Source of the DNA: an uncultured Bacteroides sp.
GTDB taxonomy: Bacteria; Bacteroidota; Bacteroidia; Bacteroidales; Bacteroidaceae
Direction: 5' to 3'
DNA length: 64,000 nt
Assembly: GCF_963677685.1 (NCBI RefSeq)
Contig: NZ_OY782186.1
Coordinates: forward strand, 2,232,001 to 2,296,000
A program made the translations under genes and the position numbers. The notes beneath the pieces were generated by a model, which was not told the DNA's origin, ran no database searches, and saw only the letters and a list, made by a program, of their open reading frames with translations. Of the stretch, positions 9,977 through 19,179 are shown piece after piece. Within the stretch, counting starts at the first letter, position 1. Each line of letters starts with the position of its first letter.

Positions 9977-10936
9977 ATGGGATTTTTTAATTTTTTTTCA
10001 AAGGAAAAGAAGGATACTTTAGATAAAGGATTATCTAAAACAAAAGAAACTGTTTTCAGTAAGATTGCCCGAGTCGTAGCAGGTAAGTCAAAAGTGGACG
10101 ATGAAGTCCTTGATAATTTAGAGGAAATTCTAATAACTTCGGATGTTGGAGTTGAAACTACTCTGAAAATTATAAAACGTATAGAAGAAAGAGTTTCAAC
10201 TGATAAATATGTCAATACGCAAGAATTAAATTTGATATTACGTGAAGAAATAGCTTCTCTATTGCTGGAAAACAATTCAGAGGATGTTGCAGACTTCGAT
10301 ATACCAACTGACAAAAAGCCATACGTAATAATGGTAGTAGGAGTAAATGGTGTAGGCAAGACAACAACAATTGGAAAATTGGCTTATCAATTGAAGAAAT
10401 CAGGCAAATCAGTATACCTAGGAGCTGCTGACACATTTAGAGCTGCTGCTGTTGAGCAATTAGTAATTTGGGGAGAACGGGTAGGAGTGCCTGTTATTAA
10501 GCAAAAAATGGGGGCTGACCCTGCATCAGTAGCTTACGATACTCTAAATTCTGCGGTTGCCAATGATGCGGATGTAGTTATCATAGATACTGCCGGAAGA
10601 CTGCACAATAAGGTCGGTTTAATGAATGAGCTTACAAAAATAAAAAATGTAATGCATAAAATAGTGCCTGATGCTCCTCATGAAGTATTATTGGTGCTAG
10701 ATGGTTCTACTGGACAGAATGCTTTTGAGCAAGCCAAACAATTTACATTAGCTACAGAAGTAACCTCTATGGCTATAACAAAATTAGATGGAACAGCTAA
10801 AGGTGGAGTAGTGATAGGAATCTCTGATCAGTTTAAAATACCTGTGAAATATATCGGTTTGGGAGAAGGAATAGAAGATTTACAAGCGTTTAGGAAGAAA
10901 GAATTTGTTGATTCTTTGTTTGGAGGAAATGAATGA
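9977..10936 (+). CDS. ftsY: Signal recognition particle receptor FtsY
   Basis: A 319-residue SRP receptor that docks SRP-ribosome complexes at the inner membrane. It has a short N-terminal helix (MGFFNFFSKEKKDTLDKG), the N helical bundle, and the G domain with P-loop GVNGVGKTTTIGKL near residue 117, DTFRAAAVEQL, DTAGRLH and the guanine-specificity motif TKLDGTAKGG. The long acidic A domain of E. coli FtsY is absent, as in other Bacteroidetes. Its stop overlaps the rimO start by four bases, so the two genes are coupled. Confidence 0.97.
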   Translation: MGFFNFFSKEKKDTLDKGLSKTKETVFSKIARVVAGKSKVDDEVLDNLEEILITSDVGVETTLKIIKRIEERVSTDKYVNTQELNLILREEIASLLLENNSEDVADFDIPTDKKPYVIMVVGVNGVGKTTTIGKLAYQLKKSGKSVYLGAADTFRAAAVEQLVIWGERVGVPVIKQKMGADPASVAYDTLNSAVANDADVVIIDTAGRLHNKVGLMNELTKIKNVMHKIVPDAPHEVLLVLDGSTGQNAFEQAKQFTLATEVTSMAITKLDGTAKGGVVIGISDQFKIPVKYIGLGEGIEDLQAFRKKEFVDSLFGGNE

Positions 10937-12231
10937 AAAGAAAAACTATTGATATAATTACTTTGGGATGCTCTAAAAATTTAGTTGATTCGGAACATCT
11001 CATGAGACAATTGAAAGGTGCGGGTTACGATGTTACTCATGATTCTGAGACTCCTAAAGGTGATATCGCTGTTGTGAATACTTGTGGTTTCATAGGAGAT
11101 GCTAAGGAAGAATCTATTAATATGATTCTAGAGTTCGCTCAAGCGAAGGAAGAAGGTCATTTGAAGAAACTATTTGTGATGGGATGCCTTTCTGAAAGAT
11201 ATTTGAAGGAGTTAGCCGTCGAAATTCCTCAAGTCGACAAGTTCTATGGCAAATTTAATTGGAAAGACTTGTTACAGGATTTAGGAAAAGCTTACCATGA
11301 AGAATATAATGTAGAACGGACGTTAACTACACCTAAGCATTACGCATATTTAAAAATTTCAGAAGGATGTGACAGATCATGCTCATACTGTGCAATACCT
11401 ATTATGACAGGAAAGCATATTTCACGTTCTATTGAAGATATTTTAAAAGAAGTCCGTTTTTTAGTATCTGAAGGCGTTAAAGAGTTTCAGATAATTGCAC
11501 AAGAATTGACTTATTATGGTCTTGATTTGTATAAAAAACAACTGCTACCTGAATTGATAGAACGAATATCTGATGAACCCGGGGTAGAATGGATTCGTTT
11601 GCACTATGCTTACCCTGCGCATTTTCCAACAGATCTATTTAGGGTGATGAGAGAGCGTGACAACGTATGTAAATATATGGACATAGCTTTACAGCATATC
11701 AGTGATAATATGTTGACTCGTATGAATCGCCATGTTACCAAACAAGAGACGTATGATCTTATTGAAAAATTTCGTAAAGAAGTACCTGGTATTCACCTTC
11801 GTACAACTTTAATGGTTGGACATCCAGGAGAGACGGAATCTGATTTTGAGGAATTAAAAGAATTTGTTCGGAAAGTACGATTTGAACGTATGGGAGCTTT
11901 CACTTACTCAGAAGAAGAAGGAACGTATTCTGCTGAGCATTATGAAGATTCCATCCCATATGAAGTAAAACAGGCTCGCTTGGATGAATTAATGGACATT
12001 CAACAAGGTATTTCTTCAGAACAAAATACACAGAAAGTAGGCAATGTTATGAAAATAATAATTGATCGTATAGAGGGTGATTATTATATTGGTCGCACGG
12101 AATTTGACTCTCCTGAGGTTGATCCTGAAGTTTTAATAAATCGTTCAAAAGGTACTTTACTCATCGGTCAATTTTATAAAGCCGAAATTATAGATTCGGA
12201 TGATTTTGACCTTTATGCTGAGATTATCTAG
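10933..12231 (+). CDS. rimO: Ribosomal protein S12 methylthiotransferase RimO
   Basis: A 432-residue radical-SAM methylthiotransferase that thiomethylates the conserved aspartate of ribosomal protein S12. The N-terminal MTTase domain has cysteines C13 (LGCSKN), C51 (NTCGFI) and C85 (MGCLSE) for one [4Fe-4S] cluster. The radical SAM cluster ligands are C146, C150 and C153 (CDRSCSYCAIP). A C-terminal TRAM domain follows (about 365-432). The motifs fit RimO rather than MiaB. Translation is coupled to ftsY through an ATGA overlap. Confidence 0.96.
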   Translation: MKRKTIDIITLGCSKNLVDSEHLMRQLKGAGYDVTHDSETPKGDIAVVNTCGFIGDAKEESINMILEFAQAKEEGHLKKLFVMGCLSERYLKELAVEIPQVDKFYGKFNWKDLLQDLGKAYHEEYNVERTLTTPKHYAYLKISEGCDRSCSYCAIPIMTGKHISRSIEDILKEVRFLVSEGVKEFQIIAQELTYYGLDLYKKQLLPELIERISDEPGVEWIRLHYAYPAHFPTDLFRVMRERDNVCKYMDIALQHISDNMLTRMNRHVTKQETYDLIEKFRKEVPGIHLRTTLMVGHPGETESDFEELKEFVRKVRFERMGAFTYSEEEGTYSAEHYEDSIPYEVKQARLDELMDIQQGISSEQNTQKVGNVMKIIIDRIEGDYYIGRTEFDSPEVDPEVLINRSKGTLLIGQFYKAEIIDSDDFDLYAEII

Positions 12232-12243
12232 TTTTTTTATCGC

Positions 12244-12251
12244 TAAATTTG
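12244..12251 (+). promoter_or_regulatory. -7 promoter element for the HU gene pair
   Basis: TAAATTTG, an exact TAnnTTTG match, sits 55 bases before the TTG start of the first HU gene. Confidence 0.45.
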
Positions 12252-12306
12252 TAGATTAAATTAATTATTAGTAATATAGCAACGTACATTTTAAAAGAAG
12301 CTTATT

Positions 12307-12579
12307 TTGAATAATAAAGAATTTACCTCAGAGCTCTCTAAAAGGCTTGGATATACTATAAAAGATACCTCTGATTTGATGGTTTCTTTTATGGCAGACT
12401 TTACTCAAGAACTTCAAGAAGGTAATACATGGGCGATACAAGGCTTTGGAACTTTTGAAGTAAAAAAGAAAGCTGAACGTATATCTATTAATCCTGTAAC
12501 GAAGCAACGTATGCTTATACCCCCAAAATTGGTTTTAACTTACAAACCTAGTACCACTTTGAAAGATAAATTTAAATAA
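12307..12579 (+). CDS. HU/IHF-family DNA-binding protein
   Basis: A 90-residue nucleoid protein of standard HU length: dimerising helices, IQGFGTFEVKKKAER at the saddle and a beta-arm region ending INPVTKQRMLIPPKLV. Bacterial HU proteins bend DNA and usually carry a proline at the arm tip; INPVTKQ occupies that place. The start is TTG, with AAAAGAAG about 10 bases upstream. The gene is followed after 14 bases by a second, much larger HU-domain gene, so the two probably form one unit. Confidence 0.9.
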   Translation: MNNKEFTSELSKRLGYTIKDTSDLMVSFMADFTQELQEGNTWAIQGFGTFEVKKKAERISINPVTKQRMLIPPKLVLTYKPSTTLKDKFK

Positions 12580-12593
12580 CTTGCTTTGTCATT

Positions 12594-13838
12594 ATGAGTG
12601 AAAGACTAAACATGCAAAATCTTATTGATCTTTTTGCAGAAAAACATAAGATCAATAAGAAAGATGCCGAACTTTTTGTAAGAGAATTCTTTACTTTAAT
12701 TGAAGAAACACTTGAAGATGAGAAGTATTTAAAAATAAAAGGATTAGGAACTTTCAAATTAATTGATGTTGAAAGTCGTGAGAGTGTAAATGTCAATACA
12801 GGAGAACGTTTTGAAATCCAAGGACATACGAAAATCTCATTTGTGCCAGAACCTTCACTGAGAGAATTAATAAATAAACCTTTCGCACATTTTGAGACAG
12901 TTATATTAAACGAAGAAACTGTATTAGAAGAAGATCCTACAGAGGATGTAGAGAGTGAAGTTGAAGATAATTCAGTGGAGTTAAATGATAACACTGAAAG
13001 CAATAAGATACAGGCGAAACAAACAAATTCTATTGAAGAGCAAAAAGAAATAGAATTACCTGCTGATGATAGTTTAGGATCAGAAAAAGAGGCAAATGCA
13101 GCGGAAGAAGCAAAAGATTCTGTTTCTAGTGCTGATCTTGATGCTGAAGAGATTCTTCCTGCTTCAGGAAAGCTATCAGTAGATGAGATTATTGCCCTTG
13201 AAATTCAAAAAGCTGATGCAGCGTATTTCAAAGAGGCGGGTAGTAAGAATAAGAAAAAGAGTGCTGATAATATAACAGCAAATCATGATGATAAAAAATC
13301 TCCTTTATCCTATATTATCAGTATCGTTATTACCATTGTTGTGATATGTATCGCTACTGTATTCTTCATATATTATCCTAATACTTTCGATGATCTGCTA
13401 GGAGGTAGTGAAGAACCACTTAATCTTTCCTTGCCGGATTCTACTTCACAAACCATTAGTATCCCGGTTGATACGTTTAAGATTCAAGATTCTGTGAATC
13501 CTGCTTTAGAAGCTCCAAAGGATTCTATTAAAGAACCTAAAAGTATATCCCATCAGAAAGAAACAGTAGATTTGGAAGGTCATTCTAATAATAAAAAAAC
13601 AAATCCTAACTCATCGACTATACCTGTCATACCGGATTCTGTTAATTATATTATAACAGGAATGAAGACAACGTATGTTCTTAAAAAAGGTGAGACCTTA
13701 ACAGTCGTTTCATTACGATTCTATGGAACAAAAAATTTATGGCCATATATTGTGAAATATAATCGTGATATAATAAAGAACCCCAATAATGTTCCATATA
13801 ACACTAAACTCAAAATCCCTGAATTAAAAAAGAAATAG
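12594..13838 (+). CDS. Membrane-spanning HU-domain protein with C-terminal LysM
   Basis: A 414-residue protein with three parts. Residues 1-95 are an HU-like DNA-binding domain (KYLKIKGLGTFKLIDV, then VNVNTGERFEIQGH). Residues 100-235 are an acidic, probably disordered linker. A single membrane helix lies at about 238-261 (YIISIVITIVVICIATVFFI). A second linker rich in Ser, Pro and Asp follows, and a LysM domain closes the protein at about 360-412 (YVLKKGETLTVVSLRFYGTK). The topology suggests DNA binding in the cytoplasm and peptidoglycan binding in the periplasm. There is no N-terminal signal peptide, which fits an N-in orientation. The function is not established. Confidence 0.85.
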   Translation: MSERLNMQNLIDLFAEKHKINKKDAELFVREFFTLIEETLEDEKYLKIKGLGTFKLIDVESRESVNVNTGERFEIQGHTKISFVPEPSLRELINKPFAHFETVILNEETVLEEDPTEDVESEVEDNSVELNDNTESNKIQAKQTNSIEEQKEIELPADDSLGSEKEANAAEEAKDSVSSADLDAEEILPASGKLSVDEIIALEIQKADAAYFKEAGSKNKKKSADNITANHDDKKSPLSYIISIVITIVVICIATVFFIYYPNTFDDLLGGSEEPLNLSLPDSTSQTISIPVDTFKIQDSVNPALEAPKDSIKEPKSISHQKETVDLEGHSNNKKTNPNSSTIPVIPDSVNYIITGMKTTYVLKKGETLTVVSLRFYGTKNLWPYIVKYNRDIIKNPNNVPYNTKLKIPELKKK

Positions 13839-13863
13839 AATTATATTAAGAATAATATTTTAG

Positions 13864-13905
13864 AGGTCGACTATCTTATTTACTAAAGATTATCGACCTT
13901 TTTTC
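13864..13905 (+). terminator. Rho-independent terminator after the HU-LysM gene
   Basis: AGGTCGA at 13864-13870 pairs with TCGACCT at 13893-13899, with three further pairs inside after a two-base mismatch. A T run follows. Confidence 0.65.
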
Positions 13906-14000
13906 TTGTTAAAAAGTATAAACCATATTAAAGCTGCTTAATCTAAAGGTTTAGCATGTTTTTTTAATAAAAATTAGTAGCAATGGTTAATTATATAATG

Positions 14001-14008
14001 TACTTTTG
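14001..14008 (+). promoter_or_regulatory. -7 promoter element for the Bat operon
   Basis: TACTTTTG, an exact TAnnTTTG match, lies 50 bases before the moxR ATG at the head of the eight-gene Bat operon. No convincing -33 element is visible. Confidence 0.5.
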
Positions 14009-14057
14009 AGAGCATTATTTAATCAGAAAGACATTAAACAATAAAATAATACTATTT

Positions 14058-15053
14058 ATGGCTGAATCAATTGATATCCGTGAATTGAACGAACGGATTG
14101 AAAGACAAAGTGCTTTCGTTACGAATCTTACAATGGGTATGGACCAAATTATTGTAGGGCAAAAACATTTAGTCGAATCTTTGTTAATAGGACTATTATC
14201 TGATGGACACATCTTATTGGAAGGTGTTCCGGGCTTGGCCAAAACATTAGCGATTAAAACCTTGGCTTCTCTTATTGATGCAAAATATAGCCGTATACAG
14301 TTTACTCCAGACTTACTTCCTGCAGATGTTATAGGAACAATGGTATATAGCCAGAAAGACGAAACTTTCCAGGTAAAAAAAGGACCGGTTTTTGCTAATT
14401 TCGTTCTTGCTGATGAAATAAACCGTGCTCCGGCCAAAGTTCAAAGTGCATTATTGGAGTCGATGCAGGAACGACAAGTTACGATTGGTAATGAAACCTT
14501 CAAACTACCTCATCCTTTTTTAGTTTTAGCTACTCAAAATCCAATAGAACAAGAAGGTACTTATCCGTTACCAGAGGCACAAGTTGACCGTTTTATGCTA
14601 AAAGTGGTTATTGATTACCCTAAATTTGAAGAAGAAAAACTTATCATCAGACAAAATATTTCCGGTGAAAGAATGGAGCTCAAGCCTATTCTTAAAGCTG
14701 AAGAAATCATTGAAGCGCGTAAAGTTGTACAAGAAGTATATTTGGATGAGAAAATAGAACGATACATTGTTGACATCGTTTTTGCAACTCGTAATCCAGA
14801 AAAATATGACCTAAAAGAATTAAAAGGACTCATCTCTTTTGGAGGATCTCCACGTGCTTCTATTAATCTTGCTTTAGCTGCACGTGCTTATGCATTTGTA
14901 AAAAGACGCGGATATATTATTCCTGAAGATATTCGTTCTGTTGCTCATGATGTTTTGCGTCATCGTATTGGCTTAACTTACGAAGCCGAGGCAAACAATG
15001 TTACTTCCGACGAAATAATAAGCAAAATATTGAATAAGGTTGAAGTACCTTAA
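14058..15053 (+). CDS. moxR: MoxR-family AAA+ ATPase of the Bat operon
   Basis: A 331-residue MoxR AAA+ protein. Walker A is GVPGLAKT, the MoxR form with Ala before Lys. Walker B is FVLADEINRAPAK, and sensor 1 is ATQNPIEQEGTYPLPEAQ. The C-terminal lid domain follows. MoxR ATPases act as chaperones that activate partners containing VWA domains; here such partners are encoded directly downstream (DUF58, BatA, BatB). It is the first gene of the operon, with a promoter match 50 bases upstream and DUF58 68 bases downstream. Confidence 0.95.
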   Translation: MAESIDIRELNERIERQSAFVTNLTMGMDQIIVGQKHLVESLLIGLLSDGHILLEGVPGLAKTLAIKTLASLIDAKYSRIQFTPDLLPADVIGTMVYSQKDETFQVKKGPVFANFVLADEINRAPAKVQSALLESMQERQVTIGNETFKLPHPFLVLATQNPIEQEGTYPLPEAQVDRFMLKVVIDYPKFEEEKLIIRQNISGERMELKPILKAEEIIEARKVVQEVYLDEKIERYIVDIVFATRNPEKYDLKELKGLISFGGSPRASINLALAARAYAFVKRRGYIIPEDIRSVAHDVLRHRIGLTYEAEANNVTSDEIISKILNKVEVP

Positions 15054-15121
15054 TGTTTTGTTTCTATTTTGATTGTGAGCATCAATTGATTGCCAATATC
15101 TAACAAATTAGCAAAATGTGA

Positions 15122-15991
15122 ATGGAAACAACTGAATTATTAAAAAAGGTCAGACAAATAGAAATAAAAACTCGAGGACTGTCAAATAATATTTTTGCAG
15201 GTCAGTATCATTCAGCTTTCAAAGGGCGAGGAATGGCCTTTTCCGAAGTACGTGAATATCAGTTTGGAGATGACGTGCGTGATATCGACTGGAATGTAAC
15301 AGCACGCTTTCATAAACCTTTCATTAAGGTTTATGAAGAGGAAAGAGAGTTAACGGTTATGTTAATGATCGATGTATCGGGAAGCTTGGAATTTGGCTCT
15401 GTCAAGCAATTGCAAAAAGATATGGTTACTGAAATAGCAGCTACACTTGCTTTTTCTGCAATTCAAAATAACGATAAGATAGGGGTAATCTTTTTCTCTG
15501 ATAAAATAGAAAAGTTTATTCCTCCAAAGAAAGGACGAAAGCATATCTTATATATTATTCGTGAGTTGATCGAATTCAAACCGGAAAGTCGACGTACCAA
15601 TATACGAGTGGGAATGGAATACTTAACCAATGTAATGAAGAGACGTTGTACTGCTTTTGTGATATCTGATTTTATAGATCGAGAGGATTTTCAAAATGCA
15701 ATGACTATAGCTAATAGGAAACATGATATCGTTGCGATACAAGTTTATGATAAAAGAGTAGCAGAACTTCCCTCAATCGGACTAATGAAAATTAAAGATG
15801 CTGAAACCGGACATGAACAATGGATTGATACCTCTTCGTCTTCTTTACGGAAAAAATATAATGAGTGGTGGCTAACAAAACAAGATGTTTTAAATGAAGT
15901 TCTGACTAAAAGTAATGTTGATTCTGTATCTGTACGTACGGATCAGGATTATGTTAGAGCTTTATTAAATCTTTTTGCAAAACGAAATTAG
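15122..15991 (+). CDS. DUF58 protein (VWA-like), Bat operon
   Basis: A 289-residue cytoplasmic DUF58 protein. The family core REYQFGDDVRDIDWNVTARF is followed by a VWA-like fold with a MIDAS-type sequence, MIDVSGSLEFG. This gene always follows moxR in such operons and is a likely MoxR client. The ATG directly follows the AATGTG spacer. The next gene starts 7 bases after its stop, so these two are tightly coupled. Confidence 0.92.
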   Translation: METTELLKKVRQIEIKTRGLSNNIFAGQYHSAFKGRGMAFSEVREYQFGDDVRDIDWNVTARFHKPFIKVYEEERELTVMLMIDVSGSLEFGSVKQLQKDMVTEIAATLAFSAIQNNDKIGVIFFSDKIEKFIPPKKGRKHILYIIRELIEFKPESRRTNIRVGMEYLTNVMKRRCTAFVISDFIDREDFQNAMTIANRKHDIVAIQVYDKRVAELPSIGLMKIKDAETGHEQWIDTSSSSLRKKYNEWWLTKQDVLNEVLTKSNVDSVSVRTDQDYVRALLNLFAKRN

Positions 15992-15998
15992 AAAAGAG

Positions 15999-17069
15999 AT
16001 GAAGAAATATATATTTTTTGCAGCGTTTCTATTTTGCTTATCAAATAAGATTTTTGCTCAATCAGTAACCGTTCAGGCTACAATTGATTCTTTGCAAATA
16101 CTTATTGGAGAGCAGGCTAATATAGAATTGCAAGTTGCTATGAATAAAAATCAAAAAGCCATTTTTCCCGTATTATCAGATACATTGGTTAAAGGCGTAG
16201 AAATTGTTGATATTGCTAAGCCGGATACTCAATATCTAAATAATAATCAACGTTTATTAATCACGCGGAAATATACGGTAACTTCTTTTGATTCAGCACT
16301 TTATTATCTTCCTCCTCTTGAAGTGAAAGTGGATAATAAAACCTATAAATCAAAACCTTTGGCTTTGAAAGTATATTCTATGCAAGCAGATACATTGCAT
16401 CCTGATCATTTTTTTGGCCAGAAGGCTATTATGAAAGCTCCATTTGCATGGGAAGATTGGTGGGGATTAATTATTTGTTCATTATTGGCATTGCCTCTCT
16501 TGGCCTTACTTATTTATCTAATAATCAGAATACGTGATAATAAACCGATCATCCGTAGGGTTAAAGTAGAGCCTAAAATACCTCCTCATCAACAAGCTAT
16601 GAACGAAATAGAGCGTATTAAGGGAGAGAAAATTTGGCAAAAAGGGTTGGCGAAGGAATATTATACTGAATTGACAGATGCTATTCGTTCCTACATTAAA
16701 GGTCGATTTGATTTCAATGCTCTTGAAATGACTTCTACAGAAATAATAGATCAATTATTAGAGATAGACAAAACTGAAGATATCAGTGATCTTAAAATAC
16801 TTTTCCAGACTGCTGATCTTGTTAAATTTGCCAAGCATAACCCGGATATTAATGAAAATGATGCCAATTTAATTAATGCCATAGACTTCATCAATGAAAC
16901 AAAAGTTGTTGAAGAAGAGCAAAAACCACAGCCAACTGAAATCACGATTGTTGAAAAACGTTCGCTGCGTGCCAAAATAGCTTTAACTATAGGTATCACT
17001 ATTATATCACTTTCAATTATCGCTCTTTTTGTATATATCGGTATCCAACTTTATGAGCTTTTAGCCTAA
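15999..17069 (+). CDS. Bat operon membrane protein with signal peptide
   Basis: A 356-residue protein, start chosen at the ATG after GAAAAGAG because the signal peptide begins there (MKKYIFFAAFLFCLSNKIFA, cleavage near FAQ). Residues 25-135 look like a periplasmic beta-sandwich. A transmembrane helix lies near residues 160-180 (WWGLIICSLLALPLLALLIY), then a charged cytoplasmic part and a second helix near the C-terminus (IALTIGITIISLSIIALFVY). Genes of this type occupy this place in Bacteroides Bat operons. Its biochemical role is unknown. A longer reading frame would start at 15975 inside the DUF58 gene. Confidence 0.8.
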   Translation: MKKYIFFAAFLFCLSNKIFAQSVTVQATIDSLQILIGEQANIELQVAMNKNQKAIFPVLSDTLVKGVEIVDIAKPDTQYLNNNQRLLITRKYTVTSFDSALYYLPPLEVKVDNKTYKSKPLALKVYSMQADTLHPDHFFGQKAIMKAPFAWEDWWGLIICSLLALPLLALLIYLIIRIRDNKPIIRRVKVEPKIPPHQQAMNEIERIKGEKIWQKGLAKEYYTELTDAIRSYIKGRFDFNALEMTSTEIIDQLLEIDKTEDISDLKILFQTADLVKFAKHNPDINENDANLINAIDFINETKVVEEEQKPQPTEITIVEKRSLRAKIALTIGITIISLSIIALFVYIGIQLYELLA

Positions 17070-17114
17070 TAATGCTGGGCTGTTGAATATTATTAATAAG
17101 TTAAATCGTCAAAA

Positions 17115-18098
17115 ATGATTTTTGCTAATATTGAATATCTTTTCTTATTTCTCTTGCTTATACCTTATATCGTTTGGTATATTTTAAAGCATAGAAAAAA
17201 TGATGCAACAATTCAGATACCTGATGCATGGGCTTATGCTCATACTCGCAAGAATTATAAAATATATCTGTTGCATTCTCCTTTCATCTTACGTATTATT
17301 ACTTTAGGACTTATCATTATTATTTTAGCAAGACCTCAGACGACTAATAGTTGGCGTACTAGTGAAGTGGAAGGTATTGATATCATGTTAGCTATAGACG
17401 TTTCGACAAGTATGTTAGCTGAAGATCTTAAACCGAACAGGCTTGAAGCTGCTAAAAATGTTGCCACTGAATTTATAAATGGACGCCCTAATGATAATAT
17501 TGGCATTACTCTTTTTGCAGGTGAAAGTTTTACTCAATGTCCTCTTACTGTAGACCATACAGTATTATTGAATTTATTTCAAAGCATTAAGTGTGGAGTA
17601 TTGGAAGATGGAACAGCTGTAGGTATGGGAATTGCTAATGCAGTCTCTAGACTAAAAGATAGTAAAGCCAAATCAAAAGTTATCATTCTATTGACTGATG
17701 GTACCAATAACAAAGGGGATATTTCGCCATTAACGGCAGCCGAGATAGCTAAAAGCTTTGGGATCAGAGTCTATACGATCGGTATAGGTACTAATGGAAT
17801 GGCACCTTATCCTGTTTCTGTAGGCGGAACAGTACAATATATTAATACTCCGGTAGAAATAGACGAGAATACTTTAACTCAAATTGCAGCGACGACTGAT
17901 GGCAATTACTTTCGCGCCACTAGCAATAGTAAGCTAAAAGAGGTATATCAGGAAATTGATAAATTGGAAAAGACTAAATTGAATGTAAAGCAATACAATA
18001 AACGAGAAGAAGAATATCAATGGTTTGCTCTTGCAGCATTTATTTGTGTTCTTTTAGAAGTTTTGTTGCGTAATTCGATTTTAAAGAAAATTCCTTAG
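17115..18098 (+). CDS. batA: Aerotolerance-operon VWA protein BatA
   Basis: A 327-residue inner-membrane protein: N-terminal aerotolerance-regulator region with two helices (about 5-22 and 58-77), a VWA domain, and a C-terminal helix (WFALAAFICVLLEVLLRN). The MIDAS metal site is complete: AIDVSTSMLAEDL for DxSxS, then the later LTDGTNN aspartate. In B. fragilis the Bat operon was linked to oxygen tolerance; the molecular activity remains unclear. It is related to the following batB by duplication. Confidence 0.94.
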   Translation: MIFANIEYLFLFLLLIPYIVWYILKHRKNDATIQIPDAWAYAHTRKNYKIYLLHSPFILRIITLGLIIIILARPQTTNSWRTSEVEGIDIMLAIDVSTSMLAEDLKPNRLEAAKNVATEFINGRPNDNIGITLFAGESFTQCPLTVDHTVLLNLFQSIKCGVLEDGTAVGMGIANAVSRLKDSKAKSKVIILLTDGTNNKGDISPLTAAEIAKSFGIRVYTIGIGTNGMAPYPVSVGGTVQYINTPVEIDENTLTQIAATTDGNYFRATSNSKLKEVYQEIDKLEKTKLNVKQYNKREEEYQWFALAAFICVLLEVLLRNSILKKIP

Positions 18099-18147
18099 TT
18101 TAGAAAGGACAGAAACAGAAGGTAATCAACATAAAATTAAAAATAAA

Positions 18148-19170
18148 ATGTTTCGATTTGAAGAACCTGCATATTTATATTTGTTACTACTATTACCATT
18201 AGTAACAGCCTTATATTATTATTCAAATTATAGAAAAAAGAAATCAATACGTAAGTTTGGTGATCCCAGCCTACTAGCTCAATTAATGCCTGATGTATCG
18301 CGGCGTAGGCCGGAAATAAAATTTTGGTTGATGCTTGTTTGTTTAGGACTTTTGAGTGTATTACTTGCAAGACCTCAGTTTGGTTCTAAACTTGAAACAG
18401 TGAAGCGTAGTGGGGTAGAAGTTATGATTGCTTTGGATATATCTAACTCTATGTTAGCACAAGATGTTCAACCTAGTCGTTTGAAAAAAGCTAAAATGCT
18501 GGTTTCTCGATTAGTCGATGAATTGGATAATGATAAAGTGGGGATAATTGTTTTTGCAGGAGATGCATTTACCCAATTACCTATAACCAGTGACTATATT
18601 TCAGCAAAGATGTTTTTGGAATCAATAACTCCTTCTCTTATACGTAAGCAGGGAACTGCTATAGGAGCTGCGATTAACTTAGCCACTCACAGTTTCACTT
18701 CGCAAGAAGGAGTAGGGCGAGCGATCATATTGATTACAGATGGAGAAAATCACGAAGATGGCATTAAAGAGGCAGTAAAAAAAGCAGTTGATAAAGGCAT
18801 TAAAGTCCATGTGCTTGGAATAGGATCACCTGATGGATCACCTATTCCAATGGAAAGTACAAATGATTTTCGTCGAGATAGAGATGGAAATGTAATTGTT
18901 ACGCGCTTAAATGAAAAGATGTGTAAGGAAATTGCAAAAAGTGGGAATGGTATCTATATACATGTTGATAACACTAATTCAGCTCAGAAAGCAATTAATC
19001 AAGAAATTAATAAAATGGCTAAAGCTGATGTTGAATCTAAAGTATATACGGAATTTGATGAACAATTTCAAGCTATTGCATGGCTTATTCTTATATTATT
19101 ATTATGTGAAGTGCTAATTTTAGATCGTAAGAATCCACTTTTTAAGAATTTTCGACTGTTTTCTAAATAA
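18148..19170 (+). CDS. batB: Aerotolerance-operon VWA protein BatB
   Basis: A 340-residue paralogue of BatA with the same plan: two N-terminal membrane helices, a VWA domain and one C-terminal helix. The MIDAS motif is ALDISNSMLAQDV and the later loop is ITDGENHEDG. Only moderate identity separates it from BatA, for example in the shared segments around PLTVDHT and PITSDYI, so this is an old duplication, not an assembly repeat. batC follows after 9 bases. Confidence 0.94.
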   Translation: MFRFEEPAYLYLLLLLPLVTALYYYSNYRKKKSIRKFGDPSLLAQLMPDVSRRRPEIKFWLMLVCLGLLSVLLARPQFGSKLETVKRSGVEVMIALDISNSMLAQDVQPSRLKKAKMLVSRLVDELDNDKVGIIVFAGDAFTQLPITSDYISAKMFLESITPSLIRKQGTAIGAAINLATHSFTSQEGVGRAIILITDGENHEDGIKEAVKKAVDKGIKVHVLGIGSPDGSPIPMESTNDFRRDRDGNVIVTRLNEKMCKEIAKSGNGIYIHVDNTNSAQKAINQEINKMAKADVESKVYTEFDEQFQAIAWLILILLLCEVLILDRKNPLFKNFRLFSK

Positions 19171-19179
19171 CTTATTAAT

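Noticed and set aside
17115..19170. batA and batB as an assembly duplication
   Set aside because: The two proteins share plan and motifs but differ throughout; this is an ancient paralogue pair typical of the operon.
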